Source of the DNA: an uncultured Hyphomicrobiales bacterium
GTDB lineage: Bacteria > Pseudomonadota > Alphaproteobacteria > Rhizobiales > Xanthobacteraceae
Direction of reading: 5' to 3'
Assembly (NCBI GenBank): GCA_903929045.1
Contig: CAIYTE010000105.1
Span: forward strand, 1 to 37,734
Length of the DNA: 37,734 nt
This document shows positions 16,125 through 24,122 of the stretch, piece by piece. The notes below the pieces were generated by a model. The model did no database searches and was not told the origin of the DNA. It saw only the letters and a program-made list of their open reading frames with translations. The translations under genes and the position numbers were made by a program. The first letter of the stretch is position 1. The number at the start of each line of letters is the position of its first letter.

Positions 16125-17111
16125 ATGAGAAAGCTCATTCTATGTGGCACCGCGCTGATCGCGTTGGCCGGCGCTGGAGAGGCGGCTCGCGCGGAGAATT
16201 TCCCGGCACGGCCTATCATGATGATCGTTCCATTCCCCGCCGGCGGTCCGAGTGACACGGTCGCGCGTATCACCGCCGAGGGCATGAGCCGGCATCTCAA
16301 CCAGAGCATCGTCATCGAGAATGTCGGTGGCGCCGGCGGTACGCTCGGCGCCTCGCGGGCGGCCGCGGCGGAGCCCGACGGTTACACCATGATGGCGGTG
16401 AGCATGGGCGCGCATGTGTCGGCGCCAGTGTTCTACCCGAACCTGCGCTACGACCCGCGCACCGATTTCGAACCGATCGGCCTGACCGCGAATGCCCCGG
16501 CAGCGATCGCGGCGAAGAAGGATTTGCCGGTTAACAACCTCAAGGAATTCATCGCTTACGTGAAAAAGAACGGCGCCGACGTCAAACAGGCGCACGGCGG
16601 CATCGGCGCCACCTCGCACATGGCCTGCCTGCTGTTTAACAATCTCTTCGATCTGCATCCGACGCTTGTCGCCTATCGCGGTACGGGCCCTGCCGTGAAC
16701 GACCTGATCGGCGGCCACGTCGATTATTACTGCGAGCAGGCAGTGAGCGTCGCGCCGGGCGTGAAAGGCGGCTTGATCAAGGGCCTCGTCGTGTCAGGAA
16801 ACGAGCGGCTTGCGGCGCTGCCGGACGTGCCCACGGCCAAGCAGGCCGGCGCGCCGGATTATCAGCTCAATGTCTGGAGTGGTGTCTTCGCGCCCAAGGG
16901 CACGCCCAAGGACGTGATCGCCAAACTTAACGACGCGCTCGACAAGACGCTGGAAGAGCCCGGCACCGCTGAAAAACTGGCCAAACTCGGTGGCACGGTT
17001 CCCGCCAAGGCCGAGCGTGGGCCTGAACCGCTGCGTAAGCTCGTGCACGACGATATGGACCGCTGGGCACCCATCCTCAAGTCGGCCGCCGTCGACGTCA
17101 AACCCAACTAA
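16125..17111 (+). CDS. TctC/Bug-family periplasmic solute-binding protein
   Basis: A 328-residue extracytoplasmic binding protein with a Sec signal peptide (MRKLILCGTALIALAGAGEAARA, cleavage near residue 23) and the family opening FPARPIMMIVPFPAGGPSDTVAR. Later are GGAGGTLGASRAAAAEPDGYT and VPTAKQAGAPDYQ, both standard for Bug proteins. They bind carboxylates, nicotinate and other small acids for tripartite TctAB transporters. No tctA or tctB is in the window, so this is an orphan that may work with transporters elsewhere or as a sensor component. A GGGGG ribosome site precedes the start. Being inside the catabolic operon, it probably binds the pathway's substrate or a precursor. Confidence 0.9.
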   Translation: MRKLILCGTALIALAGAGEAARAENFPARPIMMIVPFPAGGPSDTVARITAEGMSRHLNQSIVIENVGGAGGTLGASRAAAAEPDGYTMMAVSMGAHVSAPVFYPNLRYDPRTDFEPIGLTANAPAAIAAKKDLPVNNLKEFIAYVKKNGADVKQAHGGIGATSHMACLLFNNLFDLHPTLVAYRGTGPAVNDLIGGHVDYYCEQAVSVAPGVKGGLIKGLVVSGNERLAALPDVPTAKQAGAPDYQLNVWSGVFAPKGTPKDVIAKLNDALDKTLEEPGTAEKLAKLGGTVPAKAERGPEPLRKLVHDDMDRWAPILKSAAVDVKPN

Positions 17112-17136
17112 ATCCAACAAGAAAAGAACTTAGACA

Positions 17137-18141
17137 ATGAAGCCGTTGCGTGTTGCCGTTCTCGGAATTGGCTGGTGGTCGGACGTTCTCGCTGACGCCT
17201 GCAAGCGCTCGACCCTGTTCGATATCGCCACCTGCTATACGCGCTCGCCGGACAAGCGCGCCGCCTTCGCCAAGAAATACAATTGCGCGCAGGCCGACAG
17301 CTACGAGGCTATTCTCGCCGATCCCTCAATCGAGGCGATCATCAATACGACGCCGAACAACATCCATCTTGAGACCACGCAGCAGGCCGCGGAAGCCGGC
17401 AAACACGTGTTCCTCGACAAGCCCATCGCCAACACCGTGGCGGAAGGCATGGAGATCGCGAAAGTCTGCGCCAAGGCGGGCGTTGTGCTGGCGCTCGGCT
17501 ATCAGCGCCGCCGCGAAAGCCACTTCCGCTGGATCAAGAATGAAATCGACGCCGGCCGCTTCGGCAAGCTGGTGCAGGCGGAAGCCAATATCAGCCGCGA
17601 CCGTCTCGGCAAGATCGACCTTTCATCGTGGCGTTATCAGTCAACCGGTATGCCGGGGGGCGTGATGCTCCAGATCGGCATCCACTATGTCGACGTCCTC
17701 GAGTTTCTCATGGGGCCGGTGAAGCGCGTCTCGGGCATGTCGAACCAGCTCGTGTTGCCGGGCGACAATCCCGATGTCGCCAACCTCATTCTCGAACACG
17801 AGAGCGGCGCGATCTCGAACCTGACGGCGTCCTACGCCTCGGCGTCCGAATATTACATGATGAACATCTACGGCAAGGAAGCGACGGCCTACTACGACCT
17901 GTTCAACGGCCTGCGCCATCTCAAGCGCGGCGAGACCAAAGCAACGCCGGTGCCGACGGAGGCCAACGATGCCATCCGCGAGGAGCTCGACGAATTCGCC
18001 GAATGCGTCCGCAACGGCGGCAAACCGGAGACCGGCGGCGAATGGGCCTCGCGCAATCTCGCGGTCATCAAGGCCGGCGTGAAGAGCGCGCGCGAAGGCC
18101 GCGCCATCGACGTCGCCGAGATTCTGAAAAGCGGAGAATAG
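17137..18141 (+). CDS. Gfo/Idh/MocA-family oxidoreductase (operon member)
   Basis: A 334-residue NAD(P)-dependent dehydrogenase. The N-terminal Rossmann loop reads VLGIGWWSDVLADA, an unusual form of GxGxxG with Trp-Trp. The cofactor/substrate motif normally EKP is DKP here (VFLDKPIA), and GIHYVDVLEF provides the catalytic His/Asp helix. The C-terminal alpha/beta domain follows. The family oxidises cyclitols and sugars (inositol dehydrogenase IolG is a member). It lies 25 bp after the binding protein and one base before the hydrolase gene. Its position beside an IolD-like enzyme suggests a cyclitol-like or hydroxylated cyclic substrate, which is inference. Confidence 0.88.
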   Translation: MKPLRVAVLGIGWWSDVLADACKRSTLFDIATCYTRSPDKRAAFAKKYNCAQADSYEAILADPSIEAIINTTPNNIHLETTQQAAEAGKHVFLDKPIANTVAEGMEIAKVCAKAGVVLALGYQRRRESHFRWIKNEIDAGRFGKLVQAEANISRDRLGKIDLSSWRYQSTGMPGGVMLQIGIHYVDVLEFLMGPVKRVSGMSNQLVLPGDNPDVANLILEHESGAISNLTASYASASEYYMMNIYGKEATAYYDLFNGLRHLKRGETKATPVPTEANDAIREELDEFAECVRNGGKPETGGEWASRNLAVIKAGVKSAREGRAIDVAEILKSGE

Positions 18142-18142
18142 A

Positions 18143-18943
18143 GTGCCGCGCATCAATGTCGGCGAATTGTCGCTGAACTACGAGGAGCGGGGCGAGGGCC
18201 CCGCCTTCCTGTTTATTCCGGGTCTGGTCGGGCTGCTCAACGCCTGGGAATTCCAGATGGCGGAATTCTCCAAGCGCTATCGCTGTATCGCTTTCGATCA
18301 TCGTGGCGCCGGCGACAGCGACAAGCCGAAAGACTCCTATTCGACGCAGGCGCTGGCGCGCGATGCCATTGCGCTGCTCGACACGCTTGGCATCGACAAG
18401 GCGCATGTGGCGGGAACGTCGACGGGCGGCTGCGTCTTGCAGAACCTCGCTATCGATTACCCGGATCGTCTTAATTGTTCAATATTTTCAAATACCTGGG
18501 TCAAAGCGGACGAATACATCAACCGCGTGCAGATGACGCGCAAACGCATCGCGCTGTCCTATGGGCCCGAGGAATACGTCAAGGTGTCGTCGCTGTTCAC
18601 CAACGGCTCGATGCAGTTTCGCTACGACCTCGACAAGGTCATGGAGCTTGAGCGCCGCGCGCTGGCGACCGTCGCGCCCGTCGAGGTGCTGGCGGGCCGT
18701 CTCGACATGACAATGGCGCACGACCGCGTCGCCGATCTGCACAAGATCAAGAACCCGTCGCTCGTCGTCGGCACGCGCGATGATGCGACGGTGCCGTTCT
18801 ATCAGTCGGAAGACCTGCACAAGGCGGTCAAGGGCTCGAAGCTCGTGATCGTCGAGGAAGGCGGCCACTACTCGTATCGCCGCCACTGGCAGGAGTGGAA
18901 CAAGATTGCGGACGCGTTCCTGCGCGACAACGAAGGCAGATGA
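18143..18943 (+). CDS. Alpha/beta hydrolase (operon member)
   Basis: A 266-residue alpha/beta hydrolase starting with GTG one base after the previous stop, with GGAG upstream. The oxyanion region is FIPGLVG, the DHRGAGDSDKP loop is typical of the enol-lactonase/haloperoxidase group, the nucleophile elbow is GTSTGG (Ser93), the acid is in GTRDDATVP, and the histidine is in EEGGHYSYRRHW. PcaD-like 3-oxoadipate enol-lactonases and C-C bond hydrolases share this layout, so either lactone opening or ring-cleavage-product hydrolysis fits. The stop overlaps the next start in an ATGA junction, giving strong coupling to the thiamine-diphosphate enzyme. Confidence 0.87.
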   Translation: MPRINVGELSLNYEERGEGPAFLFIPGLVGLLNAWEFQMAEFSKRYRCIAFDHRGAGDSDKPKDSYSTQALARDAIALLDTLGIDKAHVAGTSTGGCVLQNLAIDYPDRLNCSIFSNTWVKADEYINRVQMTRKRIALSYGPEEYVKVSSLFTNGSMQFRYDLDKVMELERRALATVAPVEVLAGRLDMTMAHDRVADLHKIKNPSLVVGTRDDATVPFYQSEDLHKAVKGSKLVIVEEGGHYSYRRHWQEWNKIADAFLRDNEGR

Positions 18944-20835
18944 TGATGCTCGATCCGAATAAAGCCGATCCGCGCGCCGAGGCGCGTGCGCGTGCCCGCG
19001 CCATCGCGCAGGCCGGCGGTCTCGATCAGGCGCTGGCCAAAGGCAGCGTGCCAAAGCTGATCGACTGCACTCTGTCGGAAGCCTTGGTGCTCGGCCTGCT
19101 CAAGCAGGGTGTGAAGAAATATTTCGCGATCTTCGGCCACGGCTCGACCGATCTCGGCGATGTACTGCGTGTCTACGAGGACGAAGGCGCGACGCGCACC
19201 ATCAATTGCCGCAATGAAGTCGAGATGGCGCATGCCGCCACGGCCTTGCGCTGGCAATATGGCGAGCCCTGCGCGGTGGTGACCTCGATCGGTCCCGGCG
19301 CATTGCAGGCCATGGCGGGTTCGCTCGCGGCAGCCTCGAACGGCGTCGGCGTCTATCACATCTATGGTGACGAGACGACCTACGGCGAAGGCTACAACAT
19401 GCAGCAGGTGCCGAAGGAAGAGCAGGGCCTTTTCGGCCGCATGACCGCGGCGATGGGGCAATCCTATTTGCTGCACACGCCGCAAGCGTTGCGCGATGCG
19501 TTACGTCGCGGCGCGCTGTGCACCAACCATCCCTATCGTGCCGGTCCGTTTTATCTTCTGCTGCCGATCAACACGCAGCCGGCGGCGCTGACGCTCAATC
19601 TCACGGCGTTGCCGGGCATTCCCGATGTGCCGAAGCTGGCGCCTGCAGATGACACGGCGATGGAGCAGGCCGCGAAGCTGATCGCGTCGGCGGGCAAAGT
19701 CGCGATCAAGGCCGGCGGCGGCACGCGCGGCCATGATGCAGCGGTGAGGCGGCTGGCGGAAGCGGCGGGCGCGGCTGTGGTTTTATCGCCCGGCTCGACC
19801 GGCGTGCTGCCGGACGCGCACGCGCAGAACATGCATGTCGGCGGCTCTAAAGGCTCGATCAGCGGCAACTTCGCCATGGCCGAGACCGAATTGCTGATCG
19901 TCATCGGTTCACGCGCGGTGTGTCAGGCCGATTGCTCCGGCATCGGCTACAAGAAGGCGCAGGCCGTCATAAACATTAATGGCGAACTGGCAGACGCGCT
20001 GCACTACAACAAGACGGTTGCTCTGGTCGGCGACATTGGCGCGGTCATCGACCGCCTCGCCGCGAAGCTCGAAGTCATCCAGGCCGGCGCCAACAAGGGC
20101 GCCTGGCTCGCGGTGTGTGCCGCAAAGAAGCAGGAATGGGCCGACTACAAGCGCGTGCGCTTCGAATGCCCGCCGCTTCAGGACGTGGCCTGGGGCAGGC
20201 CGGTGCTGCCTGAGCCGGCCGCGATCAAGATCGTTGCCGATTTTGCCAAGCGCATCGGCGCGGCCAAGTTCTTCGATGCCGGCGACGTGCAGGCCAACGG
20301 CTTCCAGATCGTCGAGGACGACCGCACCGGCGACACCTATACCGAGACCGGCGCGTCCTACATGGGCTTTGCCACCTCGGCGCTGCTCGGCTCGGCGCCC
20401 GCGGAACAGCCGCGCTACGGCATCGCCTTCACGGGCGACGGCTCCTTCATGATGAATCCGCAGGTGCTGATCGACGGCGTTGAGCACGGCGTGCGCGGAC
20501 TGATCGTGATTTTCGACAACCGCCGCATGGCGGCTATCACCGGGCTACAGCTCGCGCAGTACAACATCGAGTTCAAGACCAATGACAGCGTGCCGGTCGA
20601 CTACGTCAAGCTCGCGGGTGCAGTGTCAGGGGTGAACGCTCTGTTTGGTGGCGACACCGCTGAGGCGCTGCGCGCCGCGCTGAGCCGGACGCAGACGCAT
20701 GATGGCCTCTCGGTGATCCACGTACCGGTCTATAGCGGGCCGGACGAGCGCGGCGGCCTTGGTGCCTGGGGCCAGTGGAACGTCGGCAACTGGTGCGAAG
20801 ACGTGCAGGCCGCCTGGGTGAAGCAGGATCTGTGA
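18940..20835 (+). CDS. Thiamine-diphosphate-dependent IolD-like hydrolase (acetolactate synthase superfamily)
   Basis: A 631-residue ThDP enzyme. The N-terminal PYR domain includes YFAIFGHGSTDLGDVL, close to the FGHGN region of IolD, and INCRNEVEMAHAATAL with the cofactor-activating glutamate. The central domain has GGGTRGHDAAVRRLAEA. The C-terminal PP domain carries GDGSFMMN (499-506) and DN at 526-527, completing the ThDP-Mg motif. Length (IolD is about 640) and the HIYGDETTYGEGYN segment favour IolD or cyclohexane-1,2-dione hydrolase over acetolactate synthase (about 560-590). Such enzymes hydrolytically open a cyclic 1,2-diketone. The start is the first ATG of ATGATGATG, overlapping the hydrolase stop. 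The frame extends further upstream, but only as a shadow of that gene. Confidence 0.85.
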   Translation: MMMLDPNKADPRAEARARARAIAQAGGLDQALAKGSVPKLIDCTLSEALVLGLLKQGVKKYFAIFGHGSTDLGDVLRVYEDEGATRTINCRNEVEMAHAATALRWQYGEPCAVVTSIGPGALQAMAGSLAAASNGVGVYHIYGDETTYGEGYNMQQVPKEEQGLFGRMTAAMGQSYLLHTPQALRDALRRGALCTNHPYRAGPFYLLLPINTQPAALTLNLTALPGIPDVPKLAPADDTAMEQAAKLIASAGKVAIKAGGGTRGHDAAVRRLAEAAGAAVVLSPGSTGVLPDAHAQNMHVGGSKGSISGNFAMAETELLIVIGSRAVCQADCSGIGYKKAQAVININGELADALHYNKTVALVGDIGAVIDRLAAKLEVIQAGANKGAWLAVCAAKKQEWADYKRVRFECPPLQDVAWGRPVLPEPAAIKIVADFAKRIGAAKFFDAGDVQANGFQIVEDDRTGDTYTETGASYMGFATSALLGSAPAEQPRYGIAFTGDGSFMMNPQVLIDGVEHGVRGLIVIFDNRRMAAITGLQLAQYNIEFKTNDSVPVDYVKLAGAVSGVNALFGGDTAEALRAALSRTQTHDGLSVIHVPVYSGPDERGGLGAWGQWNVGNWCEDVQAAWVKQDL

Positions 20836-20851
20836 TCCGTCACCCTGAGAC

Positions 20852-20930
20852 GCGTAGAGCGGATTAGCGAAGCGTAATCCGCCATTGTCGCGACACGGCG
20901 GGTTACGCCTTGCGGCTAACCCGCCCTACG
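20852..20930. repeat. Palindromic intergenic repeat (copy B)
   Basis: Two long stems, GCGGATTA/TAATCCGC (20859-20882) and GGCGGGTTA/TAACCCGCC (20897-20925), lie between outer arms CGTAGAGCGG and CCGCCCTACG that pair at 9 of 10 positions. The whole forms a three-way junction. It fills the gap between two convergent genes and may also end both transcripts. The sequence differs from copy A but has the same architecture. Confidence 0.82.
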
Positions 20931-20933
20931 GCT

Positions 20934-21908
20934 TTATCCAATCGTCACAGCTTCGCCGCTGCGCGACGATTTCGTCACGGCTTGCATGACGGCGACCGTG
21001 TTGACGATCTCCTCCGGCGTGATGACGAACTTTGTGCCGGAGGCGACGGCCTCGGCGAAGGTCTCCAGCACGGCGCGTTCCTTGTCGGCGACGTCGAAAG
21101 CCACGCGCTGCGTATTGTTGGCCATGTCGGACACCAGCAGTTCGGTTTCACCACGCATTTCCATCGCGCCCTTCGAGCCGAACACGTGAATGCGATAGAA
21201 CGAACTCGTCGCGTGCAGCGTGCCGAGATAGCCGGTGACGCCGCCCTGAAAGCGCAGCAGACATGACGTCGTATCGTCGACATCGATATCGTGTTGCAGC
21301 TTGCCGCTGAACGAGAACGCCGTCTCGATCAGTCCGGCGAGATGAATCATGCTGTCGATGCTGTGCACGCCGCGCGCGGCCATGGCGCCGGCGGGGCTTT
21401 CGGTCTGGTTGGAGCGCCAGTTGCCAGGCTCGGTCTGGTAGCTCGGGGGGCCGGAAAACTGGCCTTCGATATGGCGCAGCTTGCCGATCTCGCCGGCGGC
21501 GAGACGCCGCTGAAGTTCGAGATAGGCCGGGGCGTGGCGGCGATTGAAGCCGACATGCAGCGTCACGTTCGCGGCCTTGCAGGCGTCGATGGCGGCCTGC
21601 GCGTCTTCCTGGGTCAGTGTGAACGGTTTTTCGCAGAAAACATGCTTGCCGGCTTTGGCGGCGGCGATGACTTCCTTGGCGTGCTGCGAATGCGGCGTCG
21701 CCAGCACGACGCCGTCGACATTCTTGTCGGCGAGAACGTCGTCATAACTCGTGGTCAAAGCGAGGCCGTATTTTTCGGTGAGGTGCCGTTTGCTCGCCGG
21801 GTCGCGCGTGATCGCGGTGGTGAAGCGGATCTTCTCGCTCTTGTTGTGAACCGACTCGATGAGCCGCGTTCCCCAGTTACCGGCACCCGCAATCGCCACG
21901 CGCAGCAT
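20934..21908 (-). CDS. Gfo/Idh/MocA-family oxidoreductase (second, convergent copy)
   Basis: A 324-residue member of the same superfamily as the gene at 17137 but clearly distinct. It has IAGAGNWGTRLIESV (cofactor loop), the classic CEKPF motif, GFNRRHAPA, and AARGVHSIDSMIHLAG holding the catalytic histidine and aspartate. The start at 21908 follows GAGGG with 7-nt spacing. It converges on the IolD-like gene across the copy B repeat, so it is transcribed separately, but both MocA-type proteins flank that enzyme. It could act on the same substrate family. An independent sugar dehydrogenase role cannot be excluded. Confidence 0.88.
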   Translation of the reverse strand: MLRVAIAGAGNWGTRLIESVHNKSEKIRFTTAITRDPASKRHLTEKYGLALTTSYDDVLADKNVDGVVLATPHSQHAKEVIAAAKAGKHVFCEKPFTLTQEDAQAAIDACKAANVTLHVGFNRRHAPAYLELQRRLAAGEIGKLRHIEGQFSGPPSYQTEPGNWRSNQTESPAGAMAARGVHSIDSMIHLAGLIETAFSFSGKLQHDIDVDDTTSCLLRFQGGVTGYLGTLHATSSFYRIHVFGSKGAMEMRGETELLVSDMANNTQRVAFDVADKERAVLETFAEAVASGTKFVITPEEIVNTVAVMQAVTKSSRSGEAVTIG

Positions 21909-22014
21909 GGTGTTCCCTCAACGTTCACGACGGAACCCCAGCGGCCCCATCGCCGTTGATATTGCAGTTTCAGCAGGTCCGCAAAAGCGGGCCCGGTGTC
22001 CTTTGGAGGATAAA

Positions 22015-22197
22015 ATGGCGGAAAAACCGAAACATCACGCGGAAAACGAGCGCGAGCGGATCAAGGATGAAGAAGACAAGGTGACGATCAACTCTGACGA
22101 GAGTTTTCCCGCAAGCGATCCGCCGTCCTTTAATCCGGGCGTGACCGGGCCGGGTGACGTCAAGAAGCAGAAGAAAGCGCCGGCGCACAATCACTAA
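22015..22197 (+). CDS. Small highly charged protein with SFPASDPPS motif
   Basis: A 60-residue soluble protein starting at ATG 22015 after a strong GGAGGA site. The first half is Lys/Glu/Arg/Asp-rich (HHAENERERIKDEEDKV), followed by NSDESFPASDPPSFNPG and a Lys/Pro tail. The core SFPASDPPS is, as far as I recall, a recurrent motif of short uncharacterised proteobacterial proteins. No fold or function is known to me. Low hydrophobicity and high charge suggest a disordered cytoplasmic protein. A good terminator follows. The frame is open upstream, but without a ribosome site. Confidence 0.75.
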   Translation: MAEKPKHHAENERERIKDEEDKVTINSDESFPASDPPSFNPGVTGPGDVKKQKKAPAHNH

Positions 22198-22214
22198 GCG
22201 CCGCGTGTTCGGCG

Positions 22215-22248
22215 AAAAGCCTGCGCCGCCCTCCGGCGCGGGCTTTTT
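22215..22248. terminator. Bidirectional Rho-independent terminator
   Basis: AAAAGCCTGCGCCG (22215-22228) pairs with CGGCGCGGGCTTTT (22234-22247) except for one G-U wobble, around a 5-nt loop. A five-T run ends the plus-strand side. The four A residues on the left give T residues on the other strand, so it can stop both the small gene and the convergent hydrolase gene. Confidence 0.88.
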
Positions 22249-22254
22249 GCGTTT

Positions 22255-22968
22255 TCAGATGGCGAGCGTCGCCAGCAGTTCGGCAGTCAGGTCCGATGCC
22301 GTCACCATCGGATAATGGTGCGTCGCCAGTTCATGCGCGGTCCAGTCCGGCTGCTGCGTCGCCCATTCGTAATATTCCTTGAAGTGGTGCGAGATCTTTT
22401 TCGTCGCCAGCACGTAGGCCTTGCGCTTCACGGTCTTGTACTGACCGGTAAGCTGGATCGGTTGCAGCAGGGACGGGTACGGGTGCGCACTGGTGCGGCT
22501 GAGAAACAGTTTGTTGGCCGCAGCGTCCTCGATGCCGGTATCGAGCACCAATGTTGACGGCGACATGAAGCCGCCGCCTTCCTCGTCGACCAGCTTCTGC
22601 ACGGCGGCGCGGCGCTCAGGGCTGACTGTGTCCATCATGCATTTGCCGTTCGTCGGCAGGCCGGCGTTGAGATAGACCAGCGACGCGATCTTCTCCGGCA
22701 TGCGGTCGGCGACACCGGAGATGACGAGGCCCGCGTAGCTCGTGCCGACCAGCACGACATTGTCGAGACGCTCGAACTTGATGACGTTGGCGATGTCCTG
22801 GATATGCGTGTCGAGATTGACGGCAGGCGAGGCGAGATGATCGCGCTCGCCGAGGCCGGTCAAGGTCGGCGTGAATACGAGGTGGCCCTTCGCGCGCAGG
22901 CGCTCGGCGACGTCGCGCCAGATCCAGCCGGCGACCCAGGTGCCGTGAACGAGAACGAAGTTTGCCAC
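22255..22968 (-). CDS. Alpha/beta hydrolase, esterase/hydroxynitrile-lyase-like
   Basis: A 237-residue hydrolase of the compact type. It begins almost at the first strand (FVLVHGTWVAGWIWRDV, with the HG oxyanion hole), has TLTGLGERDHLASPAV, the nucleophile elbow GTSYAG (Ser77), and the late THHYPM histidine region. This set is typical of the group with plant methylesterases, hydroxynitrile lyases and bacterial salicylate/pyrethroid-type esterases. Substrate is unknown. It is divergent from the maleylacetate-reductase-like gene over an 89-bp gap, so the two may share control. Confidence 0.86.
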   Translation of the reverse strand: MANFVLVHGTWVAGWIWRDVAERLRAKGHLVFTPTLTGLGERDHLASPAVNLDTHIQDIANVIKFERLDNVVLVGTSYAGLVISGVADRMPEKIASLVYLNAGLPTNGKCMMDTVSPERRAAVQKLVDEEGGGFMSPSTLVLDTGIEDAAANKLFLSRTSAHPYPSLLQPIQLTGQYKTVKRKAYVLATKKISHHFKEYYEWATQQPDWTAHELATHHYPMVTASDLTAELLATLAI

Positions 22969-23057
22969 GCGTTGCGCCTTTCCAGTTTGTTGTGGCGTTT
23001 CTGGAGGGGAGTCTCTAGGAATTCAAGGCCTCATCGGCCTTTTTCGCGGAATGCAGC

Positions 23058-24122
23058 ATGCTTGAGCGCTTCATCTATCCCGGCCCGCATACGCGGGTTG
23101 TGTTCGGCAACGGCACGCTTGCCGATCTGCCCGCCGAAGCGAAGCGCAGGGGCATGAGCCGCGTACTCATTCTCTGCTCCAAAGGGCGCACGCAGCTGGC
23201 CGAGAAAATCGCTGCGGCGCTGGGCGACGCCTGCGCCGGCATTTGCGCCGAGTCGGTGCCGAACATGCCGCGCGAGGTGTTCGATGCGGTGAAGGCGCAG
23301 CTGGCGGAAAGCAGAGCCGACGGCTTCGTTGCGGTCGGCGGCGGTTCGCCGATCGGACTGGCAAAATCGGTCTCGGTCTCGGCGCAACTGCCGTTCATCG
23401 CCGTGGTCACGACTTTGTCGGGCTCGGAAATGTCGCCGAAATGGGCGTTGGGCCGCGGTCTCAGCCGCGCCGCCGGCAATGATCCGCGGGCGCTGCCGAC
23501 CATTGCTATCTATGATCCCCAACTGGTGCTCGCACTGCCGCCGAAGGTCGTGGTCGCCAGTGGCATGAACGCGATGGCCCACGCAGTGGAGTCGCTCTAT
23601 GGCGACGACACCAATCCGGTGATCCAGACACTGTCGGACGACGCCATCGCGCGGCTCTACACGAGCCTGCCGCAGGTGGTTTCCAGCCCCGCGTCGATCG
23701 AAGCGCGCAACGAGGCTCTGTACGGCGCCTGGCTGGCGGCGACCTTCCGTTCCACCACCTGCCTCCACCATCTCATCGCACAGCAGGTGCGGCAGCTGTT
23801 CGATCTCGATCATGCGCAGACGCATGCCGTTGTGCTGCCCTATGCGCTGGCGTTCAACGCGCCGTCGATCCCCGACGCCATGGCACGCATGCAGAAGGCG
23901 GCCGGCGTTGCCGACATGCCGCGCGCGCTGTTCGAATTGAACAAGACGTTGGGTCTGCCGTTGCGGCTCACCGACATCGGCATGCCAGAAGCACGGCTGG
24001 AAGAGGCCGCCGACACGGTGATGCAGGTGAAGAGCTACAATCCGCGGCCCTATACGCGTGCGGATGTCATCACCATCCTCAAACAGGCGATCTCCGGCGA
24101 AGCGCCGAAACCATTCGTCTGA
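23058..24122 (+). CDS. Maleylacetate reductase-like iron-type alcohol dehydrogenase
   Basis: A 354-residue group III dehydrogenase. Seen are the NAD motif GGGSPIGLAK (near 94-103), TTLSGSEMSPKWALG, IYDPQLVLALPPKVVVASGMNAMAHAVESLY (around 150-180; the ends NAMAHAVESLY are diagnostic), LYGAWLAAT, LHHL, and DHAQTHAVVLPYALAFN. These match maleylacetate reductases, which reduce maleylacetate to 3-oxoadipate in the hydroxyquinol and chlorocatechol routes. No hydroxyquinol dioxygenase or monooxygenase is nearby. GGSP where many have GGSA, and the missing partners, leave room for another substrate. Its stop codon directly abuts the convergent tctC stop with no base between. Confidence 0.85.
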   Translation: MLERFIYPGPHTRVVFGNGTLADLPAEAKRRGMSRVLILCSKGRTQLAEKIAAALGDACAGICAESVPNMPREVFDAVKAQLAESRADGFVAVGGGSPIGLAKSVSVSAQLPFIAVVTTLSGSEMSPKWALGRGLSRAAGNDPRALPTIAIYDPQLVLALPPKVVVASGMNAMAHAVESLYGDDTNPVIQTLSDDAIARLYTSLPQVVSSPASIEARNEALYGAWLAATFRSTTCLHHLIAQQVRQLFDLDHAQTHAVVLPYALAFNAPSIPDAMARMQKAAGVADMPRALFELNKTLGLPLRLTDIGMPEARLEEAADTVMQVKSYNPRPYTRADVITILKQAISGEAPKPFV

